Of a DNA stretch of 64,000 bases, positions 43,737 through 54,585 are shown piece after piece. This stretch comes from Selaginella moellendorffii (lineage: Eukaryota; Streptophyta; Lycopodiopsida; Selaginellales; Selaginellaceae). The notes below the pieces were generated by a model. That model worked only from the letters and a program-made list of their open reading frames with translations, was not told the origin of the DNA and ran no database searches. Each line of letters starts with the position of its first letter. The first letter of the stretch is position 1. Location of the stretch: positions 1,946,694 to 2,010,693 of the forward strand of contig NW_003314271.1 in the NCBI RefSeq assembly GCF_000143415.4. Reading direction: 5' to 3'. Position numbers and translations under genes: made by a program.

Positions 43737-46700
43737 ATGGCCGCCGGTTCCACCGTGACGAGGAATTGGAATCCACATCGATCGCAGCGATATGGCATGC
43801 GCGGCTCACTATCCAGGTTCGAGGAATGGCGCTCTCGTCGATGAGCTAGCGCTCACTGCATTGGATTTTCTTGTCCTCAGCATTGGTGGAGGCAGCTCCG
43901 AGCTGTAGAAGGTGTTGCTGTACAATCTCTGCATGGATTGCGCCCCGGCAACTCACTGGCACTCTAGCCAACACCGCTGATTCTCATCTCCAGACTGAAA
44001 TTAAGTCGAAAAGGGGATTTCTTCGAACAGCTGCTATTCTACAGGTGCGTAAAGTTTCCCATCAATCTCTTCTATCTCTGAGAAAAGCGTGCTCTCGTAG
44101 AAGTCTTCCGCTTATAAAAGGCTGCGGAGCTGTCGTGTTCACAATGGATCGGATACCTCCGAGGAATATGGATTCAGTTCACTATGGGATGTAAGTTCTT
44201 TCTGATTTTTCTTGTATCTAGTTCTTGATTTCTCACGCCACCAGAAACTGCGGACTAGCATCTCTTACCTTTCGCAAGGAGAACTTAACAGGGTGAAAGA
44301 AGCTCTGAAGGTACGAAGATATGCACGGATTTTTCTTTTGGCTCAGTACTTTCGCAGTTGGCTTTCGATGCACACGACGGGCAAAAACGGCGGAGTGGTG
44401 AGCCTTATATCATCCATCCGGTTGAGGTCGGACGCATACTTGGCGAGCTTGTAAGTAGTTCAGAAGCCGTTTTTAGCTTCACGCTTACGTACATGCCTAG
44501 GAAATGGATTGGGAAACTATTGCGGCTGGACTTCTTCACGACACTGTGGAGGACACGGACTTTGTAACTTTTGAAAAGCTAGAGGAAGAGTTTGGTTTTA
44601 ATGTCCGCAGGATCGTCGAAGGTGAAACGAAGGTACGTCGCAGGAAACATCTTTTGAAAAGAATACAAATACAACTGATTCAAATCTGCAGGTTTCTAAG
44701 CTGGGAAAGATTCAATTTTCTGATTCTCAGGCCGCAGTACAGGATGCTCAGGCGGACGATTTGCGACAGATGTTTCTTGCAATGACAGAGGAGGTTCTGT
44801 ACTTGATTTTTTTTAATCCTTGTCATCTCATCACTGCTTTTATTTATTTTAGGTGCGCGTGATCGTTGTGAAGCTTGCTGACAGACTGCACAATATGCGC
44901 ACGTTGTCGTTCATGCCAGAACACAAACAAGTTAGGCGTCCACTTTAAGCGAGCTCACGGTGCTAACACTTATTTCTTCAGAGGCATATTGCTCTTGAAA
45001 CGCTTCAGGTTTTTGCACCATTGGCTAGATTGCTAGGTATACATAAAATCAAGGTACTGAAATGCACTTTTTGGTCTTGGTCCTAACAATGACGTGCTCT
45101 TTTTTCATTCAGTCAGAACTGGAAGAGCTATCTTTTATGTATGCGTATCCTGCAGATTATATTGACATGAAAAAAAAAGTCGAGAAGCATTTTAAAAGTC
45201 AAAGCGATCTGATTTTGCAGGTAAGTTTGTTTTGTCTTTGTTGTGTTCTTGACACGTTGTGGACAGGCCAAAAATGCGTTGGTAAAGTCTGTGCAAAGCG
45301 ATCAATTTCTTTCTCATGTAATTGATGGTGTCAACATTTTTACTTTATGTAAAGACCTGTATAGGTATTGTTTCAAAATACGTATTGGAATTGTGAAGGA
45401 GCGGGTTTGCATGCAGCATATACAAGAAAAAGAAAAATCTAGAAGAAGCTGGAGACGTTGCTCAGGTAGTAATATTTACCGGTTATGCCACCTGAATTTC
45501 CACTGTGTTACAGGTGAGGATTGTGCTGCAGCCGAAGCAGGATTCCATCGATCGTCTGTGCAGTGCCAAACAAGTATCGTGTCTATTATCGGTTTGTTTT
45601 TGGTAACTTGAAATGATTGCTGCAGGTCTGCTATCATGTTCTCGGACTGGTACACACATTATGGTCTCCTGTACCGCAAACCGTAAGTTTTTCTTTGTAA
45701 TGCCACTGAACTTAAAATTCGTGCTCAGATGAAAGACTACATTGCTACCCCAAAACCCAATGGCTACCAAAGTCTACACACTAAAGTCATCCCATTTGGT
45801 TCAAAGACATTTTTCCCACTGGAAATTCAGGTGCTTAATAGTTGCTATGTTGGTCTATTTTCTTAAAAACTTTTGTTTGCAGATTAGAACAGACAAAATG
45901 GACAAAATTGCGCAGTATGGCATTGCCGTGCACTTCAGTGGAAGCATAGCCTTAACACCAGCTATAAATGGTTCAAGGCAACAATCTAACTGTTTGAATG
46001 CTGCAGATCTTGCTCGCAGGGTATAGAAGTGTAGGGACGCAGATCTTCTCTTTCCTGAAGTATACTTAACTGTTTCTTTCTCAGGTTAGCTGGCTGAACT
46101 CTATCCGACAATGGCAAGAAGAATTTGTTGGTAATATGACCTCAAGGGAGTTTGTTGACACTGTGACTGTTGATCTACTGGGGAGCCGAGTTTTTGTATT
46201 TACTCCAAAGGGAGAGGTTAGCTGGATAGTTAGTAACCATCATCACGTTGCTAAGGTTTGGCTTTGCGCAGATCAAAAATCTTCCAAGAGGCGCAACAGT
46301 TGTGGACTACGCGTACCAATTGCATGCGGATGTTGGCAACAAGATGGTTGGAGCAAAGGTAAGCTAAATCTTACTGTCTATCAATTCATGTATTTGTTTT
46401 GTCAGGTCAATGGCAACCTTGTATCGCCAACACACGTTTTATCAAATGCCGAGGTGGTGGAGATTTTGACATATGAGGTAATAAAGTTCACTTTTATCTC
46501 GCCTCTTCAACGTTTCGTTGCTTGCAACGTCAGGGCATATCAAACAAGAAGCAATTCTTACGGCACAAGCGGTGGCTGCATTTTGCGAGGACGAGAAGCG
46601 CCAGACACAAGCTGACGAAGTTTCTGAAGGAACAGGCACTTCTATCCGCGATAGAGCTGACAGCTGACGCTGTTAAAAAGTTCCTTTCCAACTCCGAAGA

Positions 46701-47503
46701 GCTTACTAGCGGGGAAGGACATCCAGTGACTGACGAGGACAAGGATCGGGATCGGGCTATGGCCGGTTTTAGTGGACACTTCAGCATGAACGATCTGGCT
46801 ACTTCGAATCCCTACGCTGCCAAGTTGCTGCCAGTCCAAGACGCTATGATGTACGGTGGACGGATGATCAACGGGAAGCACGCCAAGAGGGGCGAGCTAG
46901 CCGGTAAACTGGGACGAGGGACTTGCGTTATTGGGAGTGCTGCCTCGGACAGCCAGAGAACGTATACTTACATTAACAACGTAACGGACGCCAGCCGAAG
47001 TCGAGAAGACTGGTTGATTGGCAGGCTAAAGAACTGGCAATGCCTGGGAAGCTCTGTGCAATGGTTCAGCATTTGCTGCATGGATCGAAGAAGTAAGCTG
47101 TTTTCCTGTCCTTGCTTTTTCTCCGCTAAGAAGAGGTGTTTATCAGACATTCTTGCGGAAGTAACAGGAGCTTTAGGCGGAGCTGGGATCTTAATTTGCG
47201 CCTGTGTGGTAAGACTTAAGAGCCTGGAGTTTCTCGCATATTATCACACATTGTCTGTCGTTAGGCTGAAACAGATGGGGTGAAGGGATTAGGGACGATG
47301 CTCTTCCACATTGAAGGTAGCACGGATAATCTGGTAAGTTTGAGAAATACCAATTACTGGCTCATACTTCATGCCTTTGTTTTGGCTAGTGGGAAGCATG
47401 CTCCAGTATGGATATGATCGATGGGATCTTGAATTGGTCCATCGGTTGCTGCTGGCAACCTCCAGATACGAGGCAACGTATCGACTTGCAATATAATGCT
47501 TAG
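43737..47503 (+). CDS. RSH1: RelA/SpoT homolog RSH1 (plastid ppGpp hydrolase/synthetase)
   Basis: About 25 short exons. After a plastid-type N-terminus ([18 protein letters not shown] matches the Arabidopsis RSH1 region), the HD domain shows [32 protein letters not shown] (HD metal site), [31 protein letters not shown] and [18 protein letters not shown]. The synthetase region has [54 protein letters not shown] domain ([38 protein letters not shown]) follows, then a C-terminal ACT domain ([27 protein letters not shown]). The GRPKHIYSI basic motif of active synthetases is not recognisable, as in Arabidopsis RSH1, so it is probably a hydrolase. The start codon is uncertain; 43737 gives [11 protein letters not shown] and requires a short first intron. 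Confidence 0.92.
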
Positions 47504-48276
47504 AGTGAGGTTTCTAATGACAATTTCACTGCTTCTCTACTAAAAACTAGTTAGTGACACTCTTCTGCTAATAAGGTCTTAAATATATCTTTATTTTAAA
47601 ACATCTATATTTATAAACATTTTGTAAGGTTTATAAATATATGTATATAATAATTTGTTATGCGTTGCATGTAGCAATGTTTGGTTTGTTTAATAGTAGT
47701 GTTATTCTTACTTATTAATCCAATTGATCAAATAAAAACTTATAATTATAAATATGTTTATAATTTATAAACACAAGATTAATCTTATTGCATATCAACC
47801 ATTAGATGGTAGAATAAAAAAAATATTAAAAAGTGTTTAAGAAAGTATAATCATAAATATATTTATAAATTATAAATACAAGATTAATCTAAATGAATAA
47901 CAACCATTAGATGGTAGAATATTCTAGAATATCTAAGCATATTCTAGGTACATTCACTACCATCCTAGCAAGTCTATTTAGGATTAAATTTGGTCCATCC
48001 ATTCTTTTATATAAATAAGGGTTTAAACCTAATATATTTAATTGGTGGAGGTGAGGAACATTATAATTTATCCTTGAAGGGTAAAACTTTTTGACAATAT
48101 TTTACTCTAGTATTCCTTTTTGTTCTTATTTCTTCATTCTCTTTTAAATTTAGATCTATATTACTTTTTTGCAAAATCTAGAATTTTAACTATTGTTATG
48201 CTTAAATTTGTTTTTTCTTTTGATTTTCATTGCATTCTTGTTTTTTGCCATGCCATACTATCATTAATCAAAAAGT

Positions 48277-48471
48277 ATGTCATTTAAGGTTGTTGATGTT
48301 ACTCCATTAGATCAAGTTTTTGGTATTGTGGGGTGTGATCATATTAATGTTGCACCCATCTTTGGTGTATTGCCATCTCTAGTTTTTATAAGACATGATT
48401 ACATGGTTTGTCCTATTCTTGGTGTTTTGCCATCTCTTGTTGATGTGGAATGTGATCATGACATTGATTGA
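48277..48471 (+). other. Short open frame with an internal peptide repeat
   Basis: A 64-codon frame with two copies of a unit resembling CDHI..APIFGVLPSLV / CPILGVLPSLVDVECDHD. No known family. It lies inside the possible non-autonomous element and may be a gag remnant or chance; listed as a sequence feature, not a gene. Confidence 0.3.
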
Positions 48472-48557
48472 CAAACTATGAATGATGTAATCCAGTTTTT
48501 AGAGAATATTCAAAAATCAAGTTTATAAGAAGACAATATGTACAAGCTCAAGTGGAT

Positions 48558-48729
48558 TCTAGATTGTGATGATAAACTTGATTATTATAAAGATAGTTTT
48601 TCTAGATTGTGATGATAAACTTGATTATTATAAAGATAGTTTTTCTAGATTGTGATGATAAACTTGATTATTATAAAGATAGTTTTTCTAGATTGTGATG
48701 ATAAACTTGATTATTATAAAGATAGTTTT
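48558..48729. repeat. Tandem array of four 43-bp units
   Basis: The unit begins TCTAGATTGTGATGATAAAC and ends AAAGATAGTTTT; copies start at 48558, 48601, 48644 and 48687 and are essentially identical, so the array is recent compared with its surroundings. Confidence 0.95.
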
Positions 48730-50136
48730 GGAGACAAAATAGAGATTTCATAGAGTAAGTGTTAATCTTTCAATTTGCTATTTAATCCTCCCTCTTTATC
48801 TTCTATTCTTTCCCAACCTTCTTTTTATTTCTTAACTTGAGCCACCTTTTTATATTTCTAGTGTTTCTTCCTTATTTGCAATGTTTATTTTTCATGGTAT
48901 ATCAATCATTTGTGACTTTTATAATTATCATTCTCAATCTAGTGTTGAGTTGAGTGTTTCTATCTTTGATCAGTTCTAGCATTAAATATTCCTTTGTTGC
49001 AAGGGTTAAGTCACTTTGGCCAGAGTTTTAGGTTGAGTGTATGGCTCTGGTCGAGAATGCTGTTGAAAGCTTTCATTTTATTATTGCTACTACAATATTT
49101 ATGTATTACTTTGAGAGTGTAAACTTTTTTATTAATTTTTCTTAAGTGTTGAGCTGTGTGTTAGGGAGGTTGAATAGTGTGAATCTTTTGTTTATTTCAC
49201 AGTGGCCAAAATACCCTAATATCTAGGTTTTGATCATATTTATGCCTTTTCTCCTTATTTATATTTTGACAACTATTGAAAATTCTTCTTTTGATGCTTT
49301 TTCATCCACTTTTTCTTCTTTTACAGTGTTTCTTCCCCAATTTTTCTCATTTTCTCTTCTTTGCTCTAACACTTCAAATTATTTTTTCTTCAGAGACAAA
49401 GTTTGGCCTCGATAATAGAGTGAGGACGAACAGATACAGTGATGGAACAAAGATGAATGACATAAATTGTGAAGTAAGGACAAATATAGTAAGTCCGAAT
49501 AAAACATTTAACCTTGATGTAATAAGGCTGAATAAATGTGATAATAGAGTGAAGCCAAATATAAATGGTAGAGTGAGGATAAATGTAAATCCAGACAAAG
49601 TTACAATTTTTTTCCTTTGAGAAATGGATAAAGATGATATAAAGGATGAATGAAGTGAGTCAAACCTTTTATATGTAATGCTGAACAAAGTTGTGAGTTT
49701 GAGTTAATATGGGTTTTAGATGTTGATTGAAGGGAAGATGCAAAGGCAAGTTTTGCTTATGGTAATGAGTTTGAGTTAACAATAATCTTAGAAAATCATT
49801 AATAGGTAGACTTAAAAATAGGATATATTAGTTATTGCAATAGTGCTTTATAAACTATATTAACTCTCAAAGTCCCTTGTTTTTATTCAAAGTTATGGCT
49901 TTGGGGTTAATTCAACAATTTAGTAGTTGCACATAAAGTTGTAATTAATTCATAAAGGTTTCATAATCAAGTAATGTTTGTGCTATGCCTTTGGGTTTTG
50001 TTTTAGTTATATTTATTAACAATTATGTTGGTGGTTTTGTGAGAGCTTTAGATTCTTATAGTACTTTATAATTGTCCACTTGACTTATTGTTATCACCTT
50101 TTCAAATTTTAAAAGGGAGGATGGTGTAAAGTTTGG

Positions 50137-50141
<5 letters not shown>

Positions 50142-50179
<38 letters not shown>
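50142..50179. repeat. (TA)n microsatellite
   Basis: About 19 uninterrupted TA dinucleotides. Confidence 0.95.
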
Positions 50180-50183
<4 letters not shown>

Positions 50184-51018
50184 CTTTGCTTATATAATAT
50201 GTTAATTCTAATATTATAACATATAAACCATCTATTTGGGATTGAATTTGGTCCATTCATTCTTAATATACCTATTACTATATCCTAAACACTCATAATT
50301 TTAAATTAAAATAAATTTTAATATTTATTTAAACTATTGTAAATCTCTAAACTTTTGACTTTTTACGTAGTGTTTCTTAATAAGGTAATATAAACTTTTG
50401 AACAGTGTTTCTTGATAAAGTAATTTTGAGTTCTAGAATATGATTATTTGAGCACTATTATATGTATATTTACATATTATTTTGTTTAGGGTTATCTATG
50501 TAACTTTTATTTTTGGTTGAATTGAGTGGTCACATTTTCTTATATAAATTTTAATTTAAAAAAGAGTTAAAATAAATTTAGAGTTAAATTAATTTTAAAA
50601 TACATTTAAAGAGTTTTTTTTATTTTTTAAAACTATTGTTGAATAGCTACTAGTTAAAAGTTTTACCCATAATAAAATACTATTTACTAATACCTTATAT
50701 ATTTTAGAATTATGTGTTCTATAGGGAGCAGTTTTATGAAAACAAAGTTGTTAATTAATGAGTATAACATGTAAATAAAATATTTATGAAAAAAATTATT
50801 TCAATCATTAGCTTTTAAAATTGTCAAAAAAATTTATTTATATCCTATGAAAACAGTAAGAAAAATTAAATATATTTAATAAAAGTTATATTATAAAAAT
50901 TATAAATTGTTAAATCATTTTAAATATAAATAGTATATTTCAACTCTTAAACACAAGCACAAATATCAAAATGTTTTACACATTAAATAAAATCTGACAT
51001 TGGTTATGTGATTTTTAC

Positions 51019-53366
51019 TTAATAAGTGGGTTGCAAGGTGTTGACAAACCGGCGACCCTGTGACGCCAGCATGTCATTGAAGTCCGCTTGCGTCGGCAGC
51101 GGCTTCTCGAACTCAAACACGTCAAACATGAGCCGCCTCACCTCCGCCTTACCGTAAACAATGTAGCCCAGGCCGTGTAGCGCCTGTTGGGTGGCTGAGT
51201 GCGTGAAGTTCCTCAGACGGTGGCATCTCGCAAACTCAAGCTGCCGCTCCTCGCCGTAGGTGATGAACTTGTGGAGCCTCTTCATGCGCAGTCGCCTCCC
51301 GCAGATCCGGTTGATTGTAATTCCCCGGTGGATCCTGTTGAGGAAGATCGCCGGGGCGTCCAGGTGTTTCATCAGTAGCCTCTCCGCCATGACAACGTCC
51401 TGTTTTCTCGAGTATGATCCTTCCAAACCATAAGAAACGAACGAAAATTTGCTATTACCTGGATCTTTGATCCTATGAACTCCAGTCTCTCGTAACAAAA
51501 CCGGGGGTGGTCGTTCTTGTAAGCCGAGGGATGCATGAAGCACAGCTGTTAAAAACAAAGGAGAGGATGACAAGGCGCTTTCGTGGAAACTTGAGCAAGT
51601 TACCTGGAGTCCCAAGCCCAGCTCGATTTCTCTGGCTTCTGTCATATCCAGGTTCTCGTCTCTTACATCCAAAGGGTAGCCCAGTATGTCCATGACTTTG
51701 GGACGAGACTCCACGTCCCACAGGTTTCTCCGGAAACGGTACATGCCAGGTGGTACACAAGCTCTGAAGAGCCTCGGAGCGGCAAATAACGCATCCTCAG
51801 GTGGCTGGGGAAGATAGATGAAGTCAAATCAGGAGTCAGTTCAAAGGATGTGTTACTCTACCTTGTAAAATGCAATATCTTTCCAGGTGAGTCGTCGGCC
51901 CTCGAAGTCCGCTGACACATGATCCACATCCTCGTGTTTTGATCTCACTTTAGGCTGTGCCGACTTTGCGTCCAAATCAAATGCGAACGTCTCGAACAGC
52001 AGCTTGTACACCTCGGACATACCGAGTGACAAATAAACGGCTGCAATGAGAGCAAGGAACACAGACCTGCAGGGAAGAGAGAACAAACACACATCTGCAA
52101 AGTTCGTAAAGAATGACACGCTTACTTGGACAGCAGGCACCGTTGCGGAAACCTTGGACGAAAATTCTCGTCTTCTGGGAAAGCAAGCTGGTGAAGCCCC
52201 GCATCGGACAGAATACGCTCGAGGCCCCGTTTGTTCGTCACTGCAAATGCTCGTTCTCTCAAGCTTGCTGGCGTATCTCGAGGATACATCTGCAGTAGCA
52301 GCTCCGCCATTGCCAGATCCAACACGAACTCTCCAAGGAACGCAAGCCTGTAGTGTCCGACTCGTGTGTGCCGCATCCTCTTGGCCCTGTAGCTCTCCTC
52401 GTGTTGGAACGCAAGGTACAAAAATGTGTGCAGATGTGCCTTTGGATCCGGACTGCTGTGCTGCCAGAACTTCTCGTCATCTTCCACGTCCCGGTCGTAA
52501 TCTTCGCCAACCTTTCCATATCCAAGGATGTCCTTCACCTCCACCATATTCTCGTGGATCCACTCCTTGTCGAATTCCGTGAAAGGAGCCACCGGCAGCA
52601 ACGAGCTCAGAACAGGGAGTGAATTTAGCCTCAGCTGGGGACTGGCTAGAATTCTCCGTGCAAGCTGCCTCTCGCTCATTGGAGGCTTGAGAATGAACAG
52701 TCTGTGAACAGGCTGCCCGAGACCACCTCTTCGTCTCCTAGGATCCACTCTACTCGGTCCCGGATATGGGCCTCGTCCGCCAGTCACCAGAGGCAGCGGA
52801 AACGGTCGGTCTACCCTGGTTGCAGCCAAACTAGTCGTTTCCTCCTCATTCTCTTCTTCCTCACTGCCACCTTCTTCTTCGTGCTCGTTCTGTTGTCCAT
52901 CCTCATCACTATAATCCGATTCTAAGTCTTCTTCGTCTGCTCGGTCCTCCTCATCACTATAATCCGATTCTAATCCCTCTTCCTCGTCGTCGTTGTCTTC
53001 ACCATATCCCCTTTCGGTTTCCTCACTACCTTCTTCCTCCGACTCTAGCTCTTCTTTTCCATCACCATATTCCCTTGCTTCTTCGTCGTCAAAGGCCCTG
53101 CTTTCACCACCTAGTTCACCCCAAGCTCCAGACTCAAATTCTTCGCTGCCACTACCATAGGCTTCTCCTCGAGCCTCGAATCTATGAACTCCCTCTAGTC
53201 GTCGACTATACGATTCAGAACTACAGCCTACCTTGGAACCCAGACGATTTCTGTGCTGCCCAAGCTTGCCTGAGCCACAAAACCTGTTTCCCAGCACCGC
53301 ATTCTCGCTGTGCCGCGGCGGCCACAGCAGAGAGAAGGCCGGAGCCGCTGCCACCCCTAGAACCAT
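51019..53366 (-). CDS. RNC1: RNC1: plastid RNase III-domain intron-splicing factor
   Basis: Several exons from the ATG at 53366. A presequence-like N-terminus is followed by a long acidic region with internal LESDYSDEE repeats (about residues 85-180). Two RNase III-like domains follow. The first has QLARRILASPQLRLNSLPVL, HTFLYLAFQHEESYRAKRMR, RLAFLGEFVLDLAMAELLLQ and later LSLGMSEVYKLLFETFAFD. The second has RRLTWKDIAFYK, RACVPPGMYRFRRNLWD, SRPKVMDILGYPL, EAREIELGLGLQ, DVVMAERLLMKHLDAP, HKFITYGEERQLEFA and ALHGLGYIVYGKAEVRRLMF. This is the order in maize RNC1, which binds plastid group II introns and lacks the acidic catalytic residues of RNase III. Here RLAFLGEFVLD likewise lacks the ERLEFLGD acidic signature. 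Its ATG is 59 bp from the stop of LPAT. Confidence 0.9.
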
Positions 53367-53425
53367 CCCTAAGAGCAGAGCATCCTCTTTCCCTTACTAT
53401 ACCTTGTACGGTCGAGTAGAAACGC

Positions 53426-54509
53426 TCAGTTCAGTGGCCTTTGGCACTCGGGCAAGTTATCGACGTAGAGGCAGCGCAGCATCTCCAGGTATGAATCGGC
53501 CTTCTCAGGAAGCCATTCCTGCGTCTCGATTGGAGGAAGGAACTTCACTGTCAGTGGAGCTGGGCGGATCTTGAGGCTATCCTTGTGCCAGGCGCGGTGG
53601 GTGCCCGTGATTACGATTGGAACAATGGGACGCTTTGTTTGCAAGGCAATGTGAACAACTCCCTGTGGAAGAGAAGATAAAAGAGAACGAGGGTAAGCCA
53701 CACCGTACGGTACTGTGTGTGTAAAGCTTACTTTCTTGAATGGAAGGAGTCGGCCACTGGCCGATCGCGTCCCCTCGGGGAAGATTATGAGCGATAGGTC
53801 TTTCTTCGTCACGGATTTGGCCACCTGGGAGAAGAGATTGCGAGGAATCGTGATTGAATCATCGCCAAATCGATTGATCCTCACCTCGTTGATGGAGCGA
53901 ATCGCGGCATTGGGATTGGAGCGGTCGATTCGCAGGTGATTGGCGAGCACGTAGAGCTGGCCGAAGAGCGGGTACCAGATAATCTACCACAAAGAGAGCG
54001 ATAATCGATTGATCGATCAGGAAATCGCGATTCGCACCTCTTTCTTGGCGATCCCGACGGTCCCCAGCGGCGTGAGCCACATGACGAGGAAGATGTCCAG
54101 CGGCGACGCGTGATTGCAAATGTAGATCGCCTTGGCATTGGCGTGCTCGGCGCCAGTGATCTTTATAGGGTTTCCAAGAATCCAGAGCTGGGAGAAGATG
54201 AAATCCACACAAAATCACGATGAAATATTCGTGCTCCCTGCCTACCAGGATCCTCCCAGTGATGTGGCCATAGAGATTTCCCTGCTTGATCCTCTCGTAG
54301 GGCCAGGGGAGGAGCAAGAGCATCACGCCAGTCCAGATTGCCGTGGTGATCGCCATGACGACGAAGCACGCCACGATCTTGAGCCCCGACGCGAGCGCAA
54401 TTCTCAGGCCGGAGCTCTCGACGTAGCGATTTGGATCGAAATCGTCATTCCGAGAGCAAGCCTCGCGATCGCGAGTGGGAGATTGGGAGGGAGAAGAAGA
54501 AGAAACCAT
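53426..54509 (-). CDS. 1-acyl-sn-glycerol-3-phosphate acyltransferase (LPAT)
   Basis: Short-intron gene from the ATG at 54509. A Ser-rich N-terminus precedes a membrane segment (IVACFVVMAITTAIWTGVML). The acyltransferase motifs are YICNHASPLDIF (H-x4-D), GTVGIAKKEIIWYPLFGQLY, FPEGTRSASGRLLPFKKG and RPIVPIVITGTHRAW. It converts lysophosphatidic acid to phosphatidic acid in glycerolipid synthesis. Features resemble the small eukaryotic LPATs; the plastid or ER location is not clear from the N-terminus. It lies 76 bp downstream of the exonuclease gene and 59 bp upstream of RNC1, all on the minus strand. Confidence 0.93.
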
Positions 54510-54585
54510 CGCGCACTGCTATAGGAGGGAAAAAAAAGAGTAAAGCAAATAGTAGTGGTATCTCTACCTTTTAACTTTCCCAGTC

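Larger units (their letters stand above)
47625..50500 (+). mobile_element. Possible non-autonomous LTR-like element (edges approximate)
   Basis: CTATTTAGGATTAAATTTGG followed by TCCATCCATTCTT near 47978-48007 recurs as CTATTTGGGATTGAATTTGG near 50230-50265. The second copy lies about 105 bp after a purine tract AAAAGGGAGGA (50111-50121) followed by TGGTGTAAAG; a similar TGTAAGGTTTATAAATATA start occurs at 47625. The first copy is followed by a TATA box (TTTATATAAATAAGG). This is the layout of an LTR element without pol. No primer site was found. Confidence 0.4.
47504..51018. other. AT-rich repeat region
   Basis: 3.5 kb of AT-rich DNA between RSH1 and RNC1. It contains a possible degenerate LTR pair, a 4x43-bp tandem array, a diverged ~104-bp direct repeat (47748-47817 and 47852-47922) and a (TA)n run. 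No gene recognised. Confidence 0.6.

Noticed and set aside
48558-48729. Regular repeats that could suggest a CRISPR array
   Set aside because: Copies are directly adjacent with no unique spacers, and the DNA is a plant nuclear sequence; this is a simple tandem repeat.
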